In this document: piece after piece, positions 35,699 to 45,410 of the stretch
How positions within the stretch are numbered: the first letter of the stretch is position 1
Layout: every line of letters begins with the position of its first letter
Source of the DNA: Asaia siamensis
Lineage (GTDB): Bacteria; Pseudomonadota; Alphaproteobacteria; Acetobacterales; Acetobacteraceae
Direction: 5' to 3'
Assembly (NCBI RefSeq): GCF_014635085.1
Contig: NZ_BMCH01000004.1
Coordinates: forward strand, 234,269-298,268
Length of the DNA stretch: 64,000 bases
Position numbers and translations under genes: made by a program
The notes under the pieces: model-generated
Databases searched by the model: none
What the model saw: the letters and a program-made list of their open reading frames with translations, nothing else
What the model was told of the DNA's origin: nothing

Positions 35699-36376
35699 GT
35701 TGTCTAGTCCCTTGAGAAACATGGCTACCACACGGTGGAGATAATCCGGGTTGTCCCGCCAGTACTGTTTCGGGCGGCAATGGCTCAATTCGCAGAGTAT
35801 GAATGTGGCCAGCGCGCTGCCAAACAGCATGTCTGATGCTTCTTCGACATCATCGATCTTCAGCAGTCCACGATCACAGAGGCGCTCAAGCCAGAGTCTG
35901 AGCGGAAAGGGGCCGTTCTGGCTCGAAAAAAACTCACGAACAAAGCGGCTGGCTTCCGGATTGCGGGAGACCTCCGAAATCACGACCCTGATCAGATTGA
36001 GCCGCTTCTCTTCCATCATCGTGGCGCCAAGGGCCTGCAGACCATAGACGAGTTGGTCCTCGACCGTTTCACCTTTGAGTTCCAGATCGCGCAGACCTGA
36101 CAGGAGAAGGCGATCGTGCAGAAGCTGCTCAACCATCTCCTGTTTGGAGCTGAACATGTGGTAGAGCGTCTTTTTCGACATATTCGAGCACTGGGCGATC
36201 CGGTCCATCGACGCACCGGAATAGCCGTGCTCCTGCAGGACCTGCTCGGCAGCATCAAGGATTCGATCGCGCCTTTCCGTTTCGCACAGGACGGGTGGAC
36301 GCCCGCACTGACGCCTTCCCTGAAGAGAGTTTTCATCACGCAGGGCGGTGGAAGAGGGTGAGGCCAGATCTGACAT
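35684..36376 (-). CDS. TetR/AcrR-family repressor of the adjacent RND pump
   Basis: ATG 36376 gives 230 residues (six more from an upstream start). N-terminal helix-turn-helix R-I-L-D-A-A-E-Q-V-L-Q-E-H-G-Y-S-G-A-S-M-D-R-I-A, ending in K-K-T-L-Y-H-M-F-S-S-K, followed by a helical ligand domain. A basic tail of about 30 residues precedes the HTH. It is divergent from the RND operon, with a 10-bp inverted repeat between them, so it is most likely its local repressor. Confidence 0.88.
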   Translation of the reverse strand: MSDLASPSSTALRDENSLQGRRQCGRPPVLCETERRDRILDAAEQVLQEHGYSGASMDRIAQCSNMSKKTLYHMFSSKQEMVEQLLHDRLLLSGLRDLELKGETVEDQLVYGLQALGATMMEEKRLNLIRVVISEVSRNPEASRFVREFFSSQNGPFPLRLWLERLCDRGLLKIDDVEEASDMLFGSALATFILCELSHCRPKQYWRDNPDYLHRVVAMFLKGLDNKNGA

Positions 36377-36425
36377 AATGCTGTGAAAAACCACTCCAGG
36401 GCAGCGTCCGGTCCGTTGACCGGGG

Positions 36426-36475
36426 TTCGGAAACCGTATAGTTCCCTATGCATGAGAAACTCAAGGGTTTCCGAA
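36426..36475. promoter_or_regulatory. Inverted repeat in the TetR/RND divergent promoter region
   Basis: TTCGGAAACC at 36426-36435 and its exact complement GGTTTCCGAA at 36466-36475, 30 bp apart, between the two divergent starts. A plausible pair of TetR half-sites or operator arms. Confidence 0.5.
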
Positions 36476-36546
36476 AACCTTTTTTGGCGCAAGCGCGAGG
36501 TTGGCGGCAACTCTTGGGGCCATCGTTATTTCTGGATAGCGCCACT

Positions 36547-37782
36547 ATGCGAGTATTATCGTCTCTCTCTCCACGTTCGCCGTGGACCCTGAAGACCACA
36601 ACAAGCCTTTCCCTGCGCCTTATTCCCCTGGCTCTTTTGACGCTCGATCTTTCAGGCTGCAAACACAAGGCTGCAGCTCCCAAGCCGCCGCCGCAGACAG
36701 TTGGCATTTACACGGTTCATCCGCACCCCCTCAAGACGAGCACGTCCCTGCCGGGCCGCGTCGAGGCCTTTGAACAGGCGCAGGTGCGTCCTCAGGTCGG
36801 TGGTGTGATTCTAAAGCGGACCTTCGAACAGGGAACAGACGTCAAGGCAGGGCAACTGCTTTATGTCATCAATCCTGCACCGTTCAAAGCAAGCTATGAC
36901 CAAGCCAAGGCGCAGCTCCTGCACGCCGAAGCTGCCGCCCTTAGCATTCGCGCCCAGCTCGACCGTTATCGCCCTCTTGCTGCGGCCCATGCTGTCAGTA
37001 AACAGGACTACGACAATACACTTTCCTCGGCACGCCAGGCAGAAGCCGATATTGCGCAGGCCAAGGCCAATGTTGATAGTGCCGCCGTCAATCTGGATTG
37101 GACACAGGTGCGATCCCCCATCGATGGGCGCATCGGACGTATGCTCGTGACCCCCGGCACACTCGTCACCGCTGGCCAGACCACGGCCATTGCCACGGTC
37201 ACGCGCATGGACCCGATCTATGTGGACGTCAACCTTGCCACTTCTGACATGCTGCGCCTGCGACGCGAATTCGCCAGCGGCAAGCTGGAAAAGGTCTCGG
37301 GCAATGCCGCGGCCGTAGAGCTTACGCTTGAAGATGGCAGCCATTACGACAAGGCGGGTCAACTGCGTCTGACCGAAGTCACAGTCGATCCGGCCACCGG
37401 CACCATGATCGTGCGCGCGGAGTTCCCGAACCCTGACCGTCTGCTGATGCCTGGTATGTATGTTCATGCTGAAGTTGCTGAGGGTGTCGATCCCAAGGCG
37501 ATCACCATTCCTCAGCCGGCGTTGCAGCGTGACTCCAAGGGCGATCCCTTCGTTTATGCGCTCGATGGCGACAACAAGGTGACCATGCGCTTTGTTCAGC
37601 TCGACCGTGCCCTCGATGGCGACTGGGTCGTGATGGGTGGCCTGAACGATGGCGACCGCATCATCGTCGAAGGATTGCAAAAGGCCCATCCAGGTGCCGT
37701 CGTAAAGCCGATCGAAAAATCAGCTGACGATAAGGCCAAGGAAGGCAAGCCAGCCGACGCCCAGCCCGCGCACGCAGGATAA
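36547..37782 (+). CDS. RND efflux periplasmic adaptor (AcrA/MexA-like lipoprotein)
   Basis: ATG 36547 gives 411 residues. Lipoprotein signal with lipobox L-D-L-S-G-C, lipoyl halves V-E-A-F-E-Q-A-Q-V-R-P-Q-V-G-G and V-R-S-P-I-D-G-R-I-G around a coiled-coil hairpin, then the beta-barrel and membrane-proximal domain. It bridges the inner-membrane pump and the outer-membrane channel. First gene of the pump operon; the next gene starts 9 bp on. Confidence 0.93.
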   Translation: MRVLSSLSPRSPWTLKTTTSLSLRLIPLALLTLDLSGCKHKAAAPKPPPQTVGIYTVHPHPLKTSTSLPGRVEAFEQAQVRPQVGGVILKRTFEQGTDVKAGQLLYVINPAPFKASYDQAKAQLLHAEAAALSIRAQLDRYRPLAAAHAVSKQDYDNTLSSARQAEADIAQAKANVDSAAVNLDWTQVRSPIDGRIGRMLVTPGTLVTAGQTTAIATVTRMDPIYVDVNLATSDMLRLRREFASGKLEKVSGNAAAVELTLEDGSHYDKAGQLRLTEVTVDPATGTMIVRAEFPNPDRLLMPGMYVHAEVAEGVDPKAITIPQPALQRDSKGDPFVYALDGDNKVTMRFVQLDRALDGDWVVMGGLNDGDRIIVEGLQKAHPGAVVKPIEKSADDKAKEGKPADAQPAHAG

Positions 37783-37791
37783 GAGTAGTCC

Positions 37792-40700
37792 ATGTCTCGT
37801 TTCTTTATCGACAGACCGATCTTCGCCTGGGTTATAGGGCTGATCATCATGCTGGTGGGCGGCGTTGCCATTTTCAGCATGCCGATTGCCCAGTACCCCT
37901 CCATTGCTCCGCCACAGATCGCGATCACGGTTGACTATCCCGGGGCATCCGCCGAGACGGTGAACAACACCACCGTCCGGCCGATCCTGCAGCAGATGTT
38001 CGGCCTCGATCACCTCGAATATCTTTCAGCATCGTCCTATGGCTCTGGCCATATGGAAATCGACCTGACCTTTGCTCAGGGAACAAATCCTGACATCGCG
38101 CAGGTGCAGGTGCAGAACAAACTGCAGCTGGCGCAGCCGCGCCTGCCGACAGAAGTTGTCAATCAGGGCCTGAGCGTCACCAAGGCCGTGAAGAACTTCA
38201 TGCTCGTGCTCGCCTTTATCTCGACCGACAGCAGTATGTCGGGTCAGGATATTGCCGACTATGTGGCTTCGAACGTATCCGATCCGCTTTCACGCGTTTC
38301 CGGTGTAGGTGACCATACGCTGTTCGGTTCTGAATACGCTATGCGCGTGTGGATGGACCCAAACAAGCTTTATAAATACTCGCTTAATGTCAGCGATGTT
38401 CAGACAGCCATCCAGCAGCAGAACATCCAGGTTTCATCGGGTGAACTCGGCGGTCTGCCTTCCACCAAGGAGATCGGCTTTGACGCCACCATCATTGGGC
38501 CGACCCGCCTCAGTGAGCCTGAGCAGTTCAAGAAGATCGTGCTCAAGGTGCAGCAGGATGGATCACAGGTTCTGCTCAGCGATGTCGCCCGTGTCGAACT
38601 GGGCGCTCAGAACTATAACCTGACCTCGTTCTACAACAACCTTCCGACGGTCGGTATGGCTCTCAAGCTCGCGCCGGGTGCGAACCAGCTGACAACCGAG
38701 ACGGCGGTGCGCGCCAAGGTTGCAGAGCTGGAGAAATTCTATCCGCAGGGCCTCAAGACGGTTTACCCACTCGATACCGAGCCGTTCATCACCCTGTCGA
38801 TCCAGGACGTTGTCATCACGCTGCTCGAGGCCATCGCGCTCGTCTTTGTCGTGATGCTGATCTTCCTGCAGAATTTCCGTGCCACGCTTATCCCGACAAT
38901 CGCCGTGCCGGTCGTGCTGCTGGGTACATTCGGTGTGCTCGCAGCGCTGGGCTTTTCCATCAATACACTGACCATGCTGGCCATGGTGCTCGCCGTCGGT
39001 CTCCTCGTCGATGACGCGATCGTGGTGGTTGAGAACGTCGAGCGTGTGATGAGCGAGAGGGGCTTGTCCCCCAAGGAGGCCTCGCGTCAGTCGATGGACG
39101 AAATCACGGGTGCCCTCGTAGGTATCGTGCTCGTTCTGACGGCGGTGTTCCTGCCCATGGCCGCCTTCAGCGGTTCGACCGGTGTGATCTACCGTCAGTT
39201 CTCGATCACCATCGTAGCGGCCATGTGGCTCTCGGTACTGGTTGCAACGGTCATGACGCCCGCATTGTGCGGCTCAATGCTCAAGCCTACCCACAAGGAG
39301 CACAAAACCGGACCGATCGCCTGGTTCAACCGCAACTTTGATCGCATGACTAACGGCTACCTGAAGGGCGTGCGACGCTTGGTGCGCAGCCGTCTGGTGA
39401 GCATGCTCATCTTCGCGGTTTTTGCTGCCGGTGCTGTTTTCCTGTTCCTTCGCGTTCCGGGCGGCTTCCTGCCGGAAGAAGATCAGGGCATTATCTTCGG
39501 TCAGGTCACGATGCGTCCGGGTGCCAATAATGCCCAGACGGCGGCGGTCAACCGCAAGATCACCGATTACGTGATGCACAAATACGGTGATATCGCGCAG
39601 TCGGTCTTTGCCATGAACGGCTTCAATTTTGCCGGTCAGGGCCAGAGCGCTGGTGCCTTCTTCATTCGTCTCAAGCCGTGGGATGAGCGCCCGGGTTACA
39701 AGAACACCACTATGTCGGTGGCTGGCGAAATCATGAAGCACTTCTGGATGGATCCGGAAGCGATCATCTTCGCCATCAATCCACCTGCTGTCATGGAGCT
39801 CGGCAACGCGGCAGGTTTCGATCTTGAGCTTGAGGATAACGGGCATCTGGGTCACAAGGCCCTCCTTGCCGCCCGAAACCAGGTTCTGGCCGAGGCTGCC
39901 AAAAACCCGCGCCTGATGGCTGTGCGCCCGATGGGGCTCGAGGACCAGCCCCAGTTCCATCTGGATATCGACCGTGAGCGTGCCAACGCACAGGGCGTGA
40001 CGAATGCCGAGATCAATACCACCATCCAGGGGGCGTTTGGCTCGATCTACGTCAACCAGTTCATGCGCAGCGACCGTGTCAAACAGGTCTATATCGAAGG
40101 TGAAGCCTGGGCGCGCATGACGCCTGAGGACCTCAATAAATGGTATGTGCGCAATACTGCCGGCAATATGGTGCCGTTCAACTCCTTTGCCACGGGCAAC
40201 TGGATTGTCGGCCCACAGAAGGTGGAAGACTATAATGGTCTGAACTCCTTCGAATTGCAGGGGCAGGGCGCACCAGGCACAAGCTCGGGCGATGCCATGA
40301 AGGAGATGGAAAAGATCCTGACTCATCTGCCCAAGGGTATCGGGTATGAGTGGACCGGCATTTCCTATGAACAGGTCGCATCCAGCGGTTCGACTGGCCC
40401 GCTCTACGCACTCGCAGCGATCGTCATTCTGCTTTGCCTTGCGGCGCTTTATGAAAGCTGGGCCATTCCGCTTGCAGTGCTGATGGTGTTGCCGCTTGGT
40501 GTGCTCGGCGCGATTGGTGCCACGCTCTGGCGTGGTCTGGACAACGACGTGTATTTTCAGGTGGGCCTGCTGACCACAGTCGGCCTTTCGGTCAAGAACG
40601 CCATTTTGATTGTCGAATTCGCGAAAGAGTTTTTCGAGCAGGGTGACTCTCTTGAAGATGCCGTGCTCAAGGCCGGTCGCGAGCGTCTTCGCCCGATCCT

Positions 40701-40947
40701 GATGACGTCCATCGCTTTCGTCTGCGGCGTTTTCCCGCTTGCCATTGCGACGGGCGCCGGCTCGGCAGCACGTGTGGCCATCGGTACCTGCGTGGTTGGC
40801 GGCATGTTGTCCGCAACCCTGCTGGCCGTGTATTTCGTTCCGGTTTTCTTTGTAGTGATCCTGCGTCTGTTCAAGGTGACACGCATGAAAGATCGCGTTG
40901 ACCCGTACGAACACCGCAATGAAGCCGCTCGAGGAGAGGGCGCATGA
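37792..40947 (+). CDS. RND multidrug efflux pump, HAE1 family (AcrB/MexB-like)
   Basis: 1051 residues, full length. N-terminus S-R-F-F-I-D-R-P-I-F-A-W-V, the proton-relay aspartates in helix 4 (G-L-L-V-D-D-A-I-V-V-V-E-N), two large periplasmic loops and 12 membrane helices with the second-half S-V-K-N-A-I-L-I-V-E-F-A. HAE1 pumps expel hydrophobic or amphiphilic drugs and solvents with proton motive force. Its stop overlaps the start of the outer-membrane factor gene. Confidence 0.95.
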   Translation: MSRFFIDRPIFAWVIGLIIMLVGGVAIFSMPIAQYPSIAPPQIAITVDYPGASAETVNNTTVRPILQQMFGLDHLEYLSASSYGSGHMEIDLTFAQGTNPDIAQVQVQNKLQLAQPRLPTEVVNQGLSVTKAVKNFMLVLAFISTDSSMSGQDIADYVASNVSDPLSRVSGVGDHTLFGSEYAMRVWMDPNKLYKYSLNVSDVQTAIQQQNIQVSSGELGGLPSTKEIGFDATIIGPTRLSEPEQFKKIVLKVQQDGSQVLLSDVARVELGAQNYNLTSFYNNLPTVGMALKLAPGANQLTTETAVRAKVAELEKFYPQGLKTVYPLDTEPFITLSIQDVVITLLEAIALVFVVMLIFLQNFRATLIPTIAVPVVLLGTFGVLAALGFSINTLTMLAMVLAVGLLVDDAIVVVENVERVMSERGLSPKEASRQSMDEITGALVGIVLVLTAVFLPMAAFSGSTGVIYRQFSITIVAAMWLSVLVATVMTPALCGSMLKPTHKEHKTGPIAWFNRNFDRMTNGYLKGVRRLVRSRLVSMLIFAVFAAGAVFLFLRVPGGFLPEEDQGIIFGQVTMRPGANNAQTAAVNRKITDYVMHKYGDIAQSVFAMNGFNFAGQGQSAGAFFIRLKPWDERPGYKNTTMSVAGEIMKHFWMDPEAIIFAINPPAVMELGNAAGFDLELEDNGHLGHKALLAARNQVLAEAAKNPRLMAVRPMGLEDQPQFHLDIDRERANAQGVTNAEINTTIQGAFGSIYVNQFMRSDRVKQVYIEGEAWARMTPEDLNKWYVRNTAGNMVPFNSFATGNWIVGPQKVEDYNGLNSFELQGQGAPGTSSGDAMKEMEKILTHLPKGIGYEWTGISYEQVASSGSTGPLYALAAIVILLCLAALYESWAIPLAVLMVLPLGVLGAIGATLWRGLDNDVYFQVGLLTTVGLSVKNAILIVEFAKEFFEQGDSLEDAVLKAGRERLRPILMTSIAFVCGVFPLAIATGAGSAARVAIGTCVVGGMLSATLLAVYFVPVFFVVILRLFKVTRMKDRVDPYEHRNEAARGEGA

Positions 40948-42428
40948 GCCAGTTTTCGAAACTCAAGACGGTGAGCGTCCTGATGGCGTTCACCATGCTC
41001 GCCTCCTGCGATCTGGCGCCGAAATATCAGCGCCCGACGCAACCGGTGCAGAACGCTTTCCCGAGTGATTCCGGCAAGACGCAGCCGCTTGTCGGCCAGG
41101 CTGCCTCCGATATCGGCTGGAAGCACTTCTTTACCGATCCGCGCCTGCGCGCGCTGATCGAGCTGGCATTGAAGAACAACCGTGATCTGCGCAGCCAGGC
41201 TGCGGCGATCATGGAGGCGCAGGGCAGCTACGAAGTGCAGCATGCCTCGCTCTTCCCGCCGATCGGCGTGACAGGGCAGGGGCAGTATTTTGCACCGTCC
41301 GAGACTGCGGGCTTCTCTTTTGCGCCGGGCCTTGGTCGTGGCACTTCAATGCTACGCTATTACGGTATGGGGATCGGGTTTTCGTCCTACGAAATCGATC
41401 TTTTCGGTCGTATCCGCAACCTGTCCAGACAGCAGGCTGAAGAAGTGCTCGGCTCGCGCATGAGTGCGCAATCGGTGCTCATCAGCACTGTGTCGCAGGT
41501 GGCCAATACCTATCTGTCCTGGCTGGCGGACAGGGAGCTCGTGCGTGTCACGAACGAGACCCTGACCTCGCAGACCAACACGTTCAACCTTACCAAGCTC
41601 AAATACGATCATGGTGAGGCCGACGCTCTGACACTGGCCCAGACCCAGACCCAGGTAGAACAGGCCGCGAGCAACAAGGCGCAATATGAGCGCCAGATGG
41701 CGCAGGACGAGCATCAGCTTCAGTTGCTGGTTGGTGTGCCTTTGCCTGACACGCTTCCGGCGCCGCAGCCTTTCGGTGCGCAGACCCTGCTCACCGATCT
41801 GCCCGCAGGTCTGCCTTCAGACCTGATTGCCCAGCGTCCCGACATTCAGGCGGCGGAACATAATCTGATCGGCGCCAATGCGAATATCGGTGCGGCACGC
41901 GCGGCCTTCTTCCCGAAGGTCACCCTGACCGCACAGGAAGGTGTCAGCTCGCTTCAGTTCAGGCATCTCTTCACGCCCGGCGCCCAGACCTGGTCTGTTT
42001 CGCCCAATATCGAGCTGCCCATTTTCACTTGGGGTCAGAACGAAGGTAATCTTAAGGTCTCGAAGGCACGTCGCCTGTCCCAGATCGCGACCTATGAGAA
42101 AACTGTCCAGACGGCGTTCAAGGAAGTGTCTGACGCTCTGACGGCGCGTGAGACCTATCTTGCCCAGGACACGCATCTCAAGGCGCTTGTCGGCTCATCG
42201 CAGCAGGCCTTTGATCTTGCCATGATGCGCTACAACACCGGTATCGACCCGTACCTCACGACCCTGACCCAGCAGCGCAGCCTTTACGATGCGCAGCAGA
42301 ATCTCATAGTCGTGCAACTCGCGCGTTACCAGAATCTGGTAACGTTGTACCGGGCCCTTGGCGGCGGCTGGAGTGCGGCAGATGTTGCTGCTGCCAGCGC
42401 CCAGCCGGGTGCACCGCGTAAAGGTTGA
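40944..42428 (+). CDS. RND outer-membrane factor (OprM/NodT family lipoprotein)
   Basis: 494 residues. Lipoprotein signal ending M-L-A-S-C, D-L-A-P-K-Y-Q-R-P at the mature start, then two OEP repeats (for example S-Y-E-I-D-L-F-G-R-I-R-N-L-S and Q-R-P-D-I-Q-A-A-E-H-N-L). ATGA overlap with the pump gene. Third component of the tripartite pump. Confidence 0.94.
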   Translation: MSQFSKLKTVSVLMAFTMLASCDLAPKYQRPTQPVQNAFPSDSGKTQPLVGQAASDIGWKHFFTDPRLRALIELALKNNRDLRSQAAAIMEAQGSYEVQHASLFPPIGVTGQGQYFAPSETAGFSFAPGLGRGTSMLRYYGMGIGFSSYEIDLFGRIRNLSRQQAEEVLGSRMSAQSVLISTVSQVANTYLSWLADRELVRVTNETLTSQTNTFNLTKLKYDHGEADALTLAQTQTQVEQAASNKAQYERQMAQDEHQLQLLVGVPLPDTLPAPQPFGAQTLLTDLPAGLPSDLIAQRPDIQAAEHNLIGANANIGAARAAFFPKVTLTAQEGVSSLQFRHLFTPGAQTWSVSPNIELPIFTWGQNEGNLKVSKARRLSQIATYEKTVQTAFKEVSDALTARETYLAQDTHLKALVGSSQQAFDLAMMRYNTGIDPYLTTLTQQRSLYDAQQNLIVVQLARYQNLVTLYRALGGGWSAADVAAASAQPGAPRKG

Positions 42429-42442
42429 GACAGGAAACCAGA

Positions 42443-42784
42443 ATGAAACAGGGAAAACTGTTCGGCGCTGTTCTGGGTATGATGACGGCCGGGGCGTTTA
42501 TTCTCCCCGGTCTGGCACAGGCCCAGGATGACGATGACAGCAAGAAGAAGCCTGACATGCACCAGCTCGCCCGGTCTTCGGCTCTGCCGAAAGCCGAGGC
42601 CGATTTCAGCATGTTCAAGTTCCGCCCCAAGGGTGACAAGGTAATCGAACAGCCGGATGCCAATCGCATCCTGTTCAAGCGTCCGGACGGGACACCTGAT
42701 GGTTACGCTCAGCGCCGTGGCAATGCGGTGATCTATTATGATCGCTTCGGCAAGGTCTCTCACGTCCAGACGCTGGATAACTGA
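42443..42784 (+). CDS. Small secreted protein of unknown function at the end of the RND operon
   Basis: 113 residues. Sec signal ending L-A-Q-A, then a charged patch D-D-D-D-S-K-K-K and a compact C-terminal part (F-K-F-R-P-K-G-D-K-V, R-R-G-N-A-V-I-Y-Y-D-R-F-G-K-V). It starts 14 bp after the outer-membrane factor gene, so it is probably cotranscribed and periplasmic. I do not recognise the family. The 174 bp after it hold a 9-bp inverted repeat (GAGCGCATC near 42807) and an AT-rich promoter-like stretch. Confidence 0.75.
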   Translation: MKQGKLFGAVLGMMTAGAFILPGLAQAQDDDDSKKKPDMHQLARSSALPKAEADFSMFKFRPKGDKVIEQPDANRILFKRPDGTPDGYAQRRGNAVIYYDRFGKVSHVQTLDN

Positions 42785-42958
42785 CACAAGCTGCATCATG
42801 AGCGCATCGTGGAAACGTTCGGAATACGGCCCGGATTTCACCTGATGCGCTCGTGCCGCCACCGGAATTCCCGGTTACCGCAGATTTTATTATTTAATTT
42901 ATCATTCAGCCAAGTTTTGTCGCGGATTACGCGCGGTTAATGCGTAAGATCGGGAATC

Positions 42959-44242
42959 ATGTCAGTGATTTCCAGGTCGCACAGGCAGCGCATCAAGGCG
43001 CGGGCTCATTCCTTCTCTTTCAGGAGCTCCCGACTGAGGGGGGCACTCTTCGTCGTGGGTGCCTTTGCGATGGCGCCACCATGCCTGGCCGAGAGCTTTC
43101 ACGAAGCCATCCAGTCGGCATGGGACAGAGATCCGGCCAATCAATCCTTCGCCGTTGATGCGAAGGCTTCCGCCAAAAACGCTCGTGCTGCGCAATCCTG
43201 GTTTCCCGATGGGCCGATCGTTGCCGGGCAATATCTCGATGACCATTTCATCGGCTCCAATCTCGGTTACACGACCTATCAGGGCAGCATCAGCGTGCCA
43301 CTCTGGCTTCCGGGGCAAGGCACAGCCACCATGCGTACCGCCTTGGCCGACGAGGCCGTCGCCAAGGCACGTATCAAGGTGCAGCATTTGCTGAGCGCGG
43401 TTCGCGTACTCGATCTCGCCAGCAACGCGACCCTGCTCCAGAAGAAAATCGGTAATCTGCGCGCCACCAGTGCCTTGTTGAGCCGTGTGGCTCAAAGTTC
43501 GCATCAGGGTCTCCGAGCCGGTGAAATTGCTGCGGCCGATTTCGATGCTGTCATCGGTGAACAAGGCGATATCGACGCCCAGATTGCCCAGTCGGAGCAG
43601 GCGCTCGAAAGCGCCCGTGCCGAGCTCGAGTCCCTGACGGGCACAGATGATATTCCTGATATTCTTTCGCTGGACGGGCGTATTCTGGGCAACCAGACGC
43701 TGACGCTCGATCCGTCTCAGGACCCGCGTATCCAGATGGCGCAAGCTGTCAGCAAAAGCGCTAAGGCCTCTTATGCGCTGGCACGCCATTCCTACATGCC
43801 CGCACCGCAGGTTGGGGTGCAGGTGGTCAAACAGGGACAGTTTGGCAGCCCCTGGGATACGCAGGTCGGCGTGCAGTTTTCGATGGCCCTGCCAAGCGAG
43901 GCACGCAACACCCCCATGATCATGAAGGAAGTCAAGGCCATGGGGGCCGCCGAGCGCGATGCAGTGCTGGCGCAGCGTCAGGTCACGACCGAATACCGGC
44001 GCACTCGGGCAAGTCTCGGCTCTGCGCTGAGCATGATGCGCCATACGAATTCCGCGCGACAGGCGCTCGATGCGCGCGCGCAGGATCTCGAACATGCCTG
44101 GAGTGTCGGTGAGACCCCGGTCATCGAATATCTGCGTGCGCGCCGTGCTGCGCTCGATGCAGGACAAAGAAGTGCTGAGGCCGATGTCATCTGGCATGCG
44201 GCGATGATCAGAATGAGCCTGATGGCGGGGCGTTATCCATGA
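42959..44242 (+). CDS. TolC-family outer-membrane channel of the second RND system
   Basis: 427 residues. Signal peptide after a basic 28-residue head, cleavage near C-L-A; helical body with Q-G-S-I-S-V-P-L-W-L-P-G-Q and long coiled-coil segments of the CusC/TolC kind, no lipobox. First gene of a three-gene efflux unit; overlaps the adaptor gene by 4 bp. Confidence 0.87.
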   Translation: MSVISRSHRQRIKARAHSFSFRSSRLRGALFVVGAFAMAPPCLAESFHEAIQSAWDRDPANQSFAVDAKASAKNARAAQSWFPDGPIVAGQYLDDHFIGSNLGYTTYQGSISVPLWLPGQGTATMRTALADEAVAKARIKVQHLLSAVRVLDLASNATLLQKKIGNLRATSALLSRVAQSSHQGLRAGEIAAADFDAVIGEQGDIDAQIAQSEQALESARAELESLTGTDDIPDILSLDGRILGNQTLTLDPSQDPRIQMAQAVSKSAKASYALARHSYMPAPQVGVQVVKQGQFGSPWDTQVGVQFSMALPSEARNTPMIMKEVKAMGAAERDAVLAQRQVTTEYRRTRASLGSALSMMRHTNSARQALDARAQDLEHAWSVGETPVIEYLRARRAALDAGQRSAEADVIWHAAMIRMSLMAGRYP

Positions 44243-45408
44243 AATATTCCTGTCTGCGGCTTTTGGTCGCGCTTCCACTTTGCGCCCCCGCCGCCTGGGC
44301 CCAGACCGATAGTGACTGGCCAAGCCGCCCGATTGCCATCACGAAGGAAGCCCTCAAAAGCGAAAGTATTCATACGGCAAAAGCCCAGAGCGGCGGGCTG
44401 CCGCCGCATATCGATGTGCCTGCCTATATCGATCAGGATGACAGGCGCAGCGCGCGCATTCATCCGGTCGGGCAGGGGCGGGTACAGAGCATTCTGGTCA
44501 CGCCTGGGGAGCAGGTCAAAAAGGGCCAGGTGCTGTTCACCTATGACGACTTCAGCCTGAGTGATGCGCATCAGCGCCTGCTTTCCGCCGAGGCCTCGCT
44601 TCAGCAGGCTCAGGCGCTGCGCGACGATGCGCGGTTATCCTATGACCGGGGTCGGGCGCTGCAAGGCGGTGCGGTATCGCAAGGTGAAGCACAGCGGCGC
44701 TATTCGCGTCTGAAAGAGGCCGAGGGCACGGTACAACGCAGCCGGGCCATTGTGCAGAACGAGCGCGAGCGGCTTGCCCGGTTCAGCTCTTCTTCAGAGC
44801 GTACCGAGGGGCTCCATTCCGCGGTGATCTCTCCGATTGATGGTATCGTCGACAAGATCACCGTCGGGGTGGGCGAAGAGGTTTCCAATCGCACCGCCCC
44901 TGCTGTCGAAGTCGATGACCTGAGCAGGGTCTGGGTTGTGTCGCAGGTAGGAGAACAGCAGGCTGTCCAGTTGAGCCGGGGCGGGCGTCAGCTCACCTGG
45001 CCGACACCGGACACAAAACCCATCGTCTCGCATATCGATCTGATCGAGGGCAGCGTCGACCCGATGACGCGCCATGTTCTGGTGCGCAGTCTGGTCGAGA
45101 ACACGAAACGCCTCCTGAGGCCCGAGATGCTGGTCAAGACACGCCTTTTCGCATCGGAAACTGTAAAGGGCACGCTCATTCCCGAGGCGGCGATCCAGAC
45201 TATCGGCAGTCAGAGTTGTGTGTTCGTCAGACTGGACGATACGCATTATGAGGCGCGTAAGGTCAGCACCGGCCCCGATCTCGACGGCATGATCGTGGTG
45301 ACGAAAGGCCTCAAGCCCGGCGAGATCGTCGTGACCGCTGGCAGTTTCGTCCTGAAATCGCAGGCACTTCTGGCGCCAGAACCCAATCACGGAGAGGGCG
45401 GGCGCTGA
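44239..45408 (+). CDS. RND efflux adaptor subunit (CusB/HlyD-like)
   Basis: 389 residues. Signal peptide (L-V-A-L-P-L-C-A-P-A-A-W-A), lipoyl halves around G-R-V-Q-S-I-L-V-T-P-G-E-Q-V-K-K-G-Q and S-P-I-D-G-I-V-D-K-I-T-V-G-V-G, beta-barrel with R-V-W-V-V-S-Q-V-G-E. No CusF-like or extra Met-rich metal domain is visible, so the substrate is not evident from this subunit. Confidence 0.88.
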   Translation: MKYSCLRLLVALPLCAPAAWAQTDSDWPSRPIAITKEALKSESIHTAKAQSGGLPPHIDVPAYIDQDDRRSARIHPVGQGRVQSILVTPGEQVKKGQVLFTYDDFSLSDAHQRLLSAEASLQQAQALRDDARLSYDRGRALQGGAVSQGEAQRRYSRLKEAEGTVQRSRAIVQNERERLARFSSSSERTEGLHSAVISPIDGIVDKITVGVGEEVSNRTAPAVEVDDLSRVWVVSQVGEQQAVQLSRGGRQLTWPTPDTKPIVSHIDLIEGSVDPMTRHVLVRSLVENTKRLLRPEMLVKTRLFASETVKGTLIPEAAIQTIGSQSCVFVRLDDTHYEARKVSTGPDLDGMIVVTKGLKPGEIVVTAGSFVLKSQALLAPEPNHGEGGR

Positions 45409-45410
45409 TC

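Noticed and set aside
33532-40914. Very long minus-strand frames (495 aa at 33532-35019 and 546 aa at 39274-40914) opposite cvpA/purF and the RND pump
   Set aside because: They are exactly antisense to well-recognised genes, their sequences resemble no family and are rich in His, Gln and Arg as expected for the reverse frame of GC-rich coding DNA.
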